A stretch of DNA of 41,923 nt from Lentisphaerota bacterium (GTDB taxonomy: Bacteria > Verrucomicrobiota > Lentisphaeria > Victivallales > Victivallaceae): assembly GCA_015061865.1 (NCBI GenBank), contig SUVU01000005.1, positions 1 through 41,923 of the forward strand, written 5' to 3'. The translations under genes and the position numbers were made by a program. Under the pieces are notes generated by a model. That model made no database searches, was not told where the DNA came from, and was given only the letters and a program-made list of their open reading frames with translations. Position 1 is the stretch's first letter. Every line of letters begins with the position of its first letter. Below are positions 32,067 through 39,700 of this stretch, piece after piece.

Positions 32067-32618
32067 ATGAAATGTCAGTATTGCAATAGTAAAATTCCTG
32101 AAAATGCGGTGGTTTGCCCGGTGTGCGGGGCGATTTCGCCCGGTCCAGGAGCCGTGGATATGGAACCGGTGATGCCGGATACTCCGCCGGTTCAGCAGGT
32201 TATGGCGGAGGAAAATATCACGCCGTTTACGGCGCTGAAAAAATATGCAGTTTTTTCCGGCAGGGCGCGGCGGAAAGAGTTCTGGCTGTTCAAATTGTTG
32301 ACGTTTGCGGTGATGATGGTCGGGCAGCTGGTGCTTGCCAATGTCGTTTCCTCGCCGGTGGTGCTGCTGGTGGCTGGGGTGATTTCGCTATTGCTGATCG
32401 TCCCGGAAATCGCCGTATTCTGCCGCCGGATGCACGATGTGGGCAAAAGCGGTTTGATGTGGTTCTGGAACCTGCTGCCGCTGGCGGGATTGCTGATCCC
32501 GATACCCGGAAGTGTGCAGGTTTTGTCACTGATAAGTACCGGAATACTGCTCTTTTACGAGCTGAAAGATTCCCAGCCCGGAACCAATAAATACGGCCCC
32601 AATCCCAAAGGGAAATAA
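32067..32618 (+). CDS. DUF805 membrane protein with an N-terminal zinc ribbon
   Basis: A 183-residue protein. Residues 1-25 form a zinc ribbon with two CxxC pairs (CQYC and CPVC). A proline-rich linker follows, then the DUF805 domain: the YAVFSGRARRKEFWLF start, three or four membrane helices, and RRMHDVGKSGLMWFW. The short C-terminal tail SQPGTNKYGPNPKGK is typical of the family. The function of DUF805 is unknown. The zinc ribbon would face the cytoplasm. It lies 12 bases before the next gene and is probably cotranscribed with it. Confidence 0.88.
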   Translation: MKCQYCNSKIPENAVVCPVCGAISPGPGAVDMEPVMPDTPPVQQVMAEENITPFTALKKYAVFSGRARRKEFWLFKLLTFAVMMVGQLVLANVVSSPVVLLVAGVISLLLIVPEIAVFCRRMHDVGKSGLMWFWNLLPLAGLLIPIPGSVQVLSLISTGILLFYELKDSQPGTNKYGPNPKGK

Positions 32619-32630
32619 CAGGAGGAAAGT

Positions 32631-33008
32631 ATGAAAAAATCGTTATTGTGGTGCATGGCGGCAGCAATGATCGTTGGCGGAATTGCCGGTTGCGGTAAAG
32701 AGATCCGACTCGGAGCAAAAAAAGCAAACGAAAGGGCGGCGTGCATGAACGGTTTGAAAATACTCGCCACTGGCGTTTTAATGTATTGCGATGAAAATGA
32801 CGGATATTTCCCGGCAAATCTCGATTCGGTAAGCAAAAGCTGGGAGGTGAGTAAATCCTGTCCGGCGGGGGATAAAAAAGAATATGTTTATACTCCGCCG
32901 AAAGTCAAAATACATGATGTGAAAAATCAGGATACCACACCGCTTGCCCGTTGCGATCAGCACGGGGCAGTTGTATTTGCGGATGGACATGCTGAAATCC
33001 GCAAATAA
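32631..33008 (+). CDS. Pseudopilin-like lipoprotein
   Basis: A 125-residue protein with lipoprotein signal MKKSLLWCMAAAMIVGGIAGC. The mature part matches the body of Lentisphaerota/Planctomycetota pseudopilins: a KKANERAACMNGLK segment, LATGVLMYCDENDGYFP (compare the familiar NLKQIG...YADDNDGYFP) and the closing CDQHGAVVFADGHAE, a His-X-Asp-Gly tail. The prepilin methylation helix (FTLIELLVV type) is missing and replaced by the lipobox. RBS AGGAGG is 6 bases before the ATG. It follows the DUF805 gene. Localisation would be membrane-anchored facing the periplasm or cell surface. Function unknown. Confidence 0.8.
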   Translation: MKKSLLWCMAAAMIVGGIAGCGKEIRLGAKKANERAACMNGLKILATGVLMYCDENDGYFPANLDSVSKSWEVSKSCPAGDKKEYVYTPPKVKIHDVKNQDTTPLARCDQHGAVVFADGHAEIRK

Positions 33009-33054
33009 GCGCGAGCCACGCTGAATATCCGCCTGAACCATCGGCGGTATGGTG

Positions 33055-33957
33055 TTATGCCTGCCGGGAGCGCAGGGTACGGAATTCCCGCGGCGAAAGG
33101 TGATAGACTTTGCGGAAAGCTCTGGAAAAATAATTGCTGTCCTCAAATCCGGAGGCAACGGCGATCTCAGTAATGGAAGTGTCGGTGTGAGTCAATAAAC
33201 TGGCGGCGTGTTCCAGACGCAGTTTGAGCAGATAACGCATCGGCGTTTCACCGGTGGCACGCACGAAATTGCGGTTCAGCGTACTGCGGGACATCGGCAC
33301 TTTATCCAACAGTTCAGTGAAATCTATTTTGCGGTGAAATTCCCGGTTCATAAACGCCACCAGTCCGCACAACTGCCCGGTTTCGCTCTGGCGGGAACTG
33401 CCGGTTGATTCCGGATACGCTGCCGCCAGATTGCCCAGTAATGACATGAAAAGCCCCATCAGCCGGAAATTCACCCCCGGCTGCGGTTTTTGGCACTCCT
33501 GACGCATCATTTGCAGGAGATTTTCCAGAGTGCCGTATAGTTCTGGCGCCAGGCTGAAGCCGGGAAAAGTTTTCTGATCGGCAAAAAAATCATTGCGCAG
33601 CATAAACAGCGCATGGTATCCGGGCAGCAGCGGCAGATCCAGTTTCGGCATGGGCAGCCGGCGGGGGGAAAACATCAGATTTGCCAGCGATAACCCGGCA
33701 GTTTTTTCGTAGCGGTGACATGCTCCGGGCGGGATGACAAAAACATCTCTGGCGGTGATCGCCCGGCTGACATTATTGCAGACCAGCACCCCCGTTCCCT
33801 GCCGCACGATCACCAGTTCGGCAAAATCGTGAGTGTGATCCTCACATTCCGTCTGGGAATCCAAAATTTTGACAAACAGCGGCAGCTCGATCTCCGGGGC
33901 ATCCTCAAAACGGCCATGCGACAGATAGAGCGCCAAACTTTTTTCTTTTACATTCAT
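33055..33957 (-). CDS. AraC-family transcriptional regulator
   Basis: A 300-residue regulator. An N-terminal cupin-like sensing domain (CEDHTHDFAELVIVRQGTG, about residues 35-60) is followed by a helical linker. The C-terminal AraC/XylS domain has two helix-turn-helix motifs, from MSRSTLNRNFVRATGETPM to ITEIAVASGFEDSNYFSRAFRKVY. The ATG at 33957 has GGAG 8 bases upstream; upstream in-frame residues to 34023 lack a site. It is divergent from the glycoside hydrolase gene at 34362 across a region with repeats, so it probably controls that gene and the ones after it. The ligand would be a sugar or glycan fragment; this is inference. Confidence 0.9.
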   Translation of the reverse strand: MNVKEKSLALYLSHGRFEDAPEIELPLFVKILDSQTECEDHTHDFAELVIVRQGTGVLVCNNVSRAITARDVFVIPPGACHRYEKTAGLSLANLMFSPRRLPMPKLDLPLLPGYHALFMLRNDFFADQKTFPGFSLAPELYGTLENLLQMMRQECQKPQPGVNFRLMGLFMSLLGNLAAAYPESTGSSRQSETGQLCGLVAFMNREFHRKIDFTELLDKVPMSRSTLNRNFVRATGETPMRYLLKLRLEHAASLLTHTDTSITEIAVASGFEDSNYFSRAFRKVYHLSPREFRTLRSRQA

Positions 33958-34111
33958 CCTGCGGTCTCCGGTGCCAAACTTGCGTTCTGCAAGTAAACTA
34001 CACCATATAAATATCATTGTCAAACTATTGCAGAAATAAATTTATAAAATTGCTTTTTTTGTGCTTTTTTTTGATTTTTCTGTCAAGGTCACTGCCGCAA
34101 TTTTGTTATAT

Positions 34112-34140
34112 ATTATAGGTAAAGTTGACAAAAACTTCAA
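34112..34140 (-). promoter_or_regulatory. Promoter of the AraC-family regulator gene
   Basis: Minus strand: -35 TTGAAG (34135-34140), 17-base spacer, -10 TATAAT (34112-34117). The leader to the ATG at 33957 would be about 150 bases. It includes long A/T runs (34051-34080). Confidence 0.6.
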
Positions 34141-34165
34141 AATTCCGGTAATGACCTCCGGAATT
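34141..34165. repeat. Inverted repeat beside the regulator promoter
   Basis: AATTCCGG (34141-34148), nine bases, CCGGAATT (34158-34165). It touches the -35 box of the regulator promoter, so it may be an operator or upstream site. No T-tract is present, so it is not a terminator. Confidence 0.5.
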
Positions 34166-34190
34166 GTAAGACGAAAAGAGCATTTGAGCG

Positions 34191-34224
34191 CAAAAAGTGA
34201 TTGTGAAACGATCAAAAAGTGATT
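34191..34224. repeat. Direct repeat CAAAAAGTGATT, 22-base period
   Basis: Two identical 12-base copies at 34191-34202 and 34213-34224, spaced 22 bases start to start (about two helical turns). This is the usual geometry of AraC-type half-sites. A weaker third copy (GTGATT, 34238-34243) follows at a different phase. Confidence 0.5.
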
Positions 34225-34361
34225 CAAACAATCATTTGTGATTAAAAAACATAAAAAAATGATTTTTTTTCTCAAAAACAGTGGAAAAAATTATGCAGGC
34301 GGTGTATTGTAAGGCATGTACTGATTGAAAACCACCGGATGAATCAGGGAGAGATGATAAA

Positions 34362-36692
34362 ATGATCAAAAAAGCCGGTTTCCGCACGCCTCCGGCACGG
34401 AGGACGCCGGGATATTTCTGGACATTGTCAGAGAAACTTGAAGTGCCGCATTTGCAAAAGCAGTTGGAGGATATGGCTGCCAAAGGGGCGCGTTCGGTCT
34501 GTCTGCATCCATTGCCGCCAGAATTCCGTCCGGATATTTTTTCCCGGATGTCGCCGCGCTATTTGAGCGAGGAATACAACGCCATTATCGCGCAGGTCGT
34601 GGAGATCTGTGCGGAGTTGAAAATGAAATTTTTCCTCTATGACGAGGGCGGCTGGCCCAGCGGCAGTGCCTGCGGGCAGGTGGTGCGGAGCGATCCGGAA
34701 AAATTTGCCCCCAAATTTGCCGTTTATGACGGTGAGAATTCCTACAAAATCATCAGCACTGCCGTCACCCCCGGCGGGGCGGCACGGATGCCCAATGTGC
34801 TGGCGCCCGGGGCGACGGAAAAGTTTCTGGAGCTGACCCACGAGGCATTCAAGCGTCATTTCGGGAAACATTTCGGCAAAACGGTGCATATTGCTTTTAC
34901 CGACGAGCCGACCATGCCGGGATCGAATAAGGAGCGTCTGGCGTGGGTGGATGATCTGCCGGAGGAGTTTATCAAACGCAAAGGCTACGATCTGCGGCCG
35001 TATCTGGGCAGATTGCTCGACCCGGCGCAGGATACCAATTTCACCCTCCGCAACAACAGCGAACTGGCGGAGGTGCGGACGGATTACTGCGAAGTGATGG
35101 GCGAACTTTTCAAAGAACGCTATCTGCTGCCGATCCGCAACTGGTGCCGCAAAAATAAGATACGTTCCGGCGGTCACTTCGGCGGCGAGGATATGTGGTA
35201 CAATTGCTCCCGCAACGGTTTCGGCCATTTATTCAGTTCACTGCGGGCATTTGATTGTCCGGGGGTCGATACCATCTGGCGGCAGCTGCACCGCACCGGC
35301 AGACAGCATCCGTTCCCGAAACTTGCCAGTTCAGCGGCGCATTTGAACGGCAATAAAGATGTGCTGGCGGAAGTTTTTGCCATCTACGGCAGCGGAATAA
35401 CGCCGGAAGAGATGAAATTTGTGCTGGATTACATGATGGTTTGCGGTGTCAATACCTTTGTTTTCAGTGCCATGTCGCAGAACAGCAAAGCGATTGCCGG
35501 CGGACGTCCCGGATTCGGTGAATCTTCGCCGCTGTGGAAGTATTTCGGGGAGATCCACACTTATACCGGACGCATGGCGCATCTGACCAGTCTGGGCAGA
35601 CCCGGGGCGAAAACGGCGCTGTTTTTTGATATGCGGTCGCTGTATCTGGAGTGTCACGACCGTTTTTACTCGACTTATGAGCAGATCAGTGTGGCGGACC
35701 GGTTGCGGCGCAGTCAGCGGGATTTTGAATATATTTCCGATGACGAGGTCAAAGAGGCAAAATTGCGCGGCGGCGAATTGAAAATCGGCAAAATGTCGTT
35801 TACTTCGCTGGTTCTGCCCCGACTCTGCCGGTTGGGCAAAAAAGTTCAGGCGAAACTTGACCGGCTCCGTGCCGCCGGATTCCCGGTGCTTGGCGCAGAA
35901 GAATTGGATCGCGCCGAAGTGACTCTGGCAGCCTCGCCGTCATCATGGAATCTGCTGGTCAACAAGCGGATCTTAAGCAACGGTGAAGCATTGTATATGG
36001 TGATGAATACTTCCGGTACCACGGTCAAAGCGCAGTTCAATGCCCGGGAAAAGCGTCCGGTAGCGTATGCCGATGCGGTCAAAGGGGAGTTTTTTGCTGT
36101 CCCCGGCAGCGGCGACGGCGTGTGGTCGTGGGATTTCGCTCCGTATGAAGCCCGGGTGTTCATCGTCGGGGAGGCGGAAGTTTCCCCGGCTCCGGCGGTG
36201 ATGCAGAGCGTGGTGAAAACGCTTGACCATTGGCAGCTGGCTCCGGTGGTGCGTTATGATGGTTTTGATGCTTCATGTCAACCGGTGTCAGCATCGGCAG
36301 TGCCGGTGAAATTGGGAAATTGGCAGGAGGTATTGGGGGCGGATTTTTCCGGGGATGCGTGTTACAGCACGAGTTTCCGGCATGACGGCAGTGACGTCGG
36401 ATTTCTGGATCTGGGCGAAGTCAAATACGCCTGTGAGGTCAGACTCAACGGCAAATCGCTGGGAATGAAAATGCTGCCGCCGTTTGTCTTTGATATTCGC
36501 GGTAAATTGCGGCGTGGACTCAACCGTCTGGAGGTGGTGGTGACCAATACTTTAAGCAACGCCATTACTCCGGAAGTCGAACAGAAATGGGCGGAAACTT
36601 TCCCCGCTTCAGCGTATCATACGGTGCAGCGGGAATTTGAAAAAGAGAGCCGTGAATCAGGTTTGTATGGGCCGGTAAGAATTTTGAAATAA
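34362..36692 (+). CDS. GH106-like glycoside hydrolase, cytoplasmic
   Basis: A 776-residue protein. The first 350 residues look like a GH106-type (alpha-L-rhamnosidase) or related (alpha/beta)8 barrel: KQLEDMAAKGARSV, then MKFFLYDEGGWPSGSA, a typical GW motif, and IAFTDEPTMPGS. The C-terminal part (about 660-760) is a galactose-binding-like jelly roll, FLDLGEVKYACEVRLNGKSLG to LEVVVTNTL, with the asparagine-glycine loop of GH2/GH106 enzymes. No signal peptide is seen, so it should be intracellular and act on imported oligosaccharides. The GH family is assigned by architecture and remembered motifs; another rhamnosidase-like family is possible. It lies 9 bases before the next gene and is probably in one operon with it. 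Confidence 0.7.
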   Translation: MIKKAGFRTPPARRTPGYFWTLSEKLEVPHLQKQLEDMAAKGARSVCLHPLPPEFRPDIFSRMSPRYLSEEYNAIIAQVVEICAELKMKFFLYDEGGWPSGSACGQVVRSDPEKFAPKFAVYDGENSYKIISTAVTPGGAARMPNVLAPGATEKFLELTHEAFKRHFGKHFGKTVHIAFTDEPTMPGSNKERLAWVDDLPEEFIKRKGYDLRPYLGRLLDPAQDTNFTLRNNSELAEVRTDYCEVMGELFKERYLLPIRNWCRKNKIRSGGHFGGEDMWYNCSRNGFGHLFSSLRAFDCPGVDTIWRQLHRTGRQHPFPKLASSAAHLNGNKDVLAEVFAIYGSGITPEEMKFVLDYMMVCGVNTFVFSAMSQNSKAIAGGRPGFGESSPLWKYFGEIHTYTGRMAHLTSLGRPGAKTALFFDMRSLYLECHDRFYSTYEQISVADRLRRSQRDFEYISDDEVKEAKLRGGELKIGKMSFTSLVLPRLCRLGKKVQAKLDRLRAAGFPVLGAEELDRAEVTLAASPSSWNLLVNKRILSNGEALYMVMNTSGTTVKAQFNAREKRPVAYADAVKGEFFAVPGSGDGVWSWDFAPYEARVFIVGEAEVSPAPAVMQSVVKTLDHWQLAPVVRYDGFDASCQPVSASAVPVKLGNWQEVLGADFSGDACYSTSFRHDGSDVGFLDLGEVKYACEVRLNGKSLGMKMLPPFVFDIRGKLRRGLNRLEVVVTNTLSNAITPEVEQKWAETFPASAYHTVQREFEKESRESGLYGPVRILK

Positions 36693-36701
36693 GGAGGAAA
36701 T

Positions 36702-39700
36702 ATGAAAAAATTGTGTTTGGCGGCAATGATGTTTGCCGGGATATTGCTCTGTGGAGCAACCGTATTCACCCATGCTGAATACGATGCTACGGCAAAGGGG
36801 ATCAAATTTCCGGCGGCAAAAGGGATGCTGGATCCGGCAGGAGGCAGTATTGAATTTACTTTTACCGGAAATTTCAGCAAAAACGCTCCTGGAAAATCGC
36901 AGCTTTACATGCTCTGTTACTCCGGTCGTACCCAGATCGGGGTAAACCGCTTCGCCAGCGGCAGAATGAGATTATTTTTCTTCACCCGCAACAGTGAGGG
37001 CAAAAATGCCGGAGTGGAAAAAGTCGTAAAAATTTCTGCGGGCAAGCCGTTTCAGGTCAAACTGGTCTGGGGCAACGGTGAAAGCACGCTTTACTGTGAC
37101 GGTAAAAAACTCGGCACCGCCGCTGCCGTGCCGCAGTTCAGCAATTATATCGCTTTCGGCGGGCAGGGGAAAGAGTTCACCTACCGGCTGGCTGACGGGG
37201 TATTCAAAAATATTGCGATCAGCAATGATGGCGGTAAACCTGCCGCCCCCGCCCCGGCAGTCAAAGTCCCCGTCCCGCAAAAAAGTTCCGTCAAAGTCAC
37301 TTTTACCCATGCGGAATACGATGCCGCGGCAAAGGGGATCAAATTTCCGGCGGTAAAAGGGATGCTGAATCCGGCAGGAGGCAGTATTGAATTTACCTTT
37401 ACCGGGAATTTCAGCAAAGGTACTCCGGGCAAATTGCAGACTTACATGCTCTGTTACTCCGGGCGCACCCAGATCGGGGTCAATCAGATCGGCAGCGGCA
37501 AACTGCGGCTCTTTTTCATCACCCGCAACAGTGAAAATAAAGGCGTCAGCGTGGAAAAAGTCGTGAAAATCGCCGCTGGAAAAGCGTTTCAGGTCAAAGT
37601 CGTCTGGGGCAACGGAGTAAGTACGCTTTATTGTGACGGCAAAAAGATCGGTACGGTCGCTGCCGTGCCGCAATTCAGCAATTATATCGCTTTCGGCGGA
37701 CAGGGGGCGGATTTTACCTACCGTCTGGCAGACGGGGTTTTCAAAAATATCGTCATCACCGCTGATACTGCCGCCGTCGCAGCTCCTGCTGTTAAAAAAA
37801 CAGCAGGAGTGCGCTCATGGGCAGAGGATTTTGAGTCCGTAAATCTGAAAGCATGGGAAATGGATTCCGCCGAGGGCGATGCCACCGTGGTAAAAATCGA
37901 CCGGCGTGAGTCATATACCGGCAAACGGTCGCTCCGGGTGGAAAAAGGGGCGTATCCCGGCGATTTTGAGTTGATTTCACCCGTGGCGATTTCTGTCAGA
38001 AAAGGTGAAGTTTACGAGTTGAGTTGCCGTTATCGTTTGGAGAGTATAAAAGACGGGTATATCTCCTTCGGTTTCCGGGAAGAGAATACCAATGGCAGAG
38101 TGATCGGTTTTAAATCTCTTGCGGGGAATGGAAGAAGAGCTGTCCGTAATTACATCCGTCATATCGGTTTATTGCCGGAACACTCCTGGCGGGAATTCAA
38201 AGTCACCTATAAAGCCGCATCCGACCGGATATTGCGCTTTACGGTGTGCGGCGGTGACGGATTGTTCAAATTCAATATCGACCGCATTGCCGCAGTTCCG
38301 GCGGTGGAACCGGGCGACCGGATTTTTTCAGAAAACTTTGCCGAATTGAATCTTGCCAGCCGCGATGCGCTGGCGGGGCGGGATTTTCATGTTGACAGCG
38401 GCAGTTTGACGGCGGTTCCCGGCGGGGCGCATTTGACATTGCCGGGACAGTTCCGCTGGACGACGGAATGGCTGATGCCGGAGGTCAGTTACCGTTTGAA
38501 ACTGCACACATCCGGTGCGGCAAATAACGGCAAGGTAAAATTGATCTTTGCCGATGCCGGGGAAAAGGTCCTGGCGCAGTATGAAAAAGATCTGACCGCT
38601 GAAACCGTAATGGATTTCACCGTACCGGCGACCGCATCGCTGTCAACATTGACCGTCAGCGGCAAAAACGGCAGTGTGCTGTTGAAAAATCTGACCGTGG
38701 ACAAAAATTTTACCGTCGATTCCCAACGCGGTATTTACCACAATGAGTGGCAGGGATGGGCCCTCTGGGGCGGTGTGGAGCGCGGATTTACCGGGATGCG
38801 GCGCACGTTTACGCTGGATGCCGCTCCGGCGGAGGCGTATATCCGTTATCTGGGGCATAATGGCGCAATACTGTTTGTCAACGGCAGAAATTTCGGCAAC
38901 GGTTCGCAGTTTCAACCGGCAGTTGCGGATGTGACCGGGGCGTTGCAGGCGGGCAAAAATGTGCTGGCTCTGCTGGTGAAATGCACCAGCGGCGGGATGA
39001 AAGGGATGTTTGAATTGTTTGTCCGGGATGTCAACGGCAAAGAGTATTTCATTGTTTCTGACCCGCAGACCAAAGTGTGGGGTGATAAACTGCCGGATAA
39101 CTGGACGGCGGTCGATTTTGACGATACGGCGTGGCTTGCGGCGCAGACCCGGCAGGGTTCGGCACGGGATTTCGGCAACGGAGCCACGGCGGCGATCGTC
39201 AATACCAAACAGGAGTCGCTTTACATCGGGCCCCGGACGGAATTGACGGTGTCGGAAAAGAAAATGAGTGCATCCATTCCGGAAGACGGTACACTTGAAA
39301 TCGCTCTTGACGGGAACTTCCCGGTGAAAAATATTATCGGCGGCAGAGTGGTGTTTACGCAAAACGGGGTGATTTTCCGCATGGATATAGACGCGGATGA
39401 GATCGAACTCAATGAAAAAACTCTCACGGTGAAATTTGCGCCGCGTTTCCTGATGAAAGGCGAATATCAGGCCGCGCTGGAAATTTTCCGCACCCGGTGG
39501 AAAAATGGCAGCACGACTTTGGATCTGGGCAAATTGCAGGTCACACCGGCGGTCAACCCCGTGGCTCTGCCCAAAGCTGAAATGCGCCGTGTCAACGGCA
39601 AACCGGTACTTCACGTCAACGGCAAACCGCAGGCGGCATCGTGGTTCTGCCACGGCAGACCGTACAGCCGCGAGGTGTCGGTGATGAATAAGCAGGTCGG

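Larger units (their letters stand above)
34024..34361. promoter_or_regulatory. AT-rich regulatory region between araC-type gene and glycosidase genes
   Basis: A 338-base non-coding stretch. It holds the regulator's minus-strand promoter (34112-34140), an inverted repeat (34141-34165), and a direct repeat CAAAAAGTGATT at 34191-34202 and 34213-34224. A related GTGATT follows at 34238-34243. I find no clear sigma-70 hexamers in front of the gene at 34362, as expected for an activated promoter. The GGGAGAG before the ATG at 34362 is a good ribosome site. Confidence 0.6.

Noticed and set aside
33009-33054. Possible terminator between the lipoprotein gene and the AraC-type gene
   Set aside because: Only a 5-base stem (ACCAT/ATGGT) with a seven-base loop and no T-tract.
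34191-34243. Possible CRISPR-like repeat
   Set aside because: Only two exact 12-base copies with a 10-base gap; no spacers of regular length and no cas genes.
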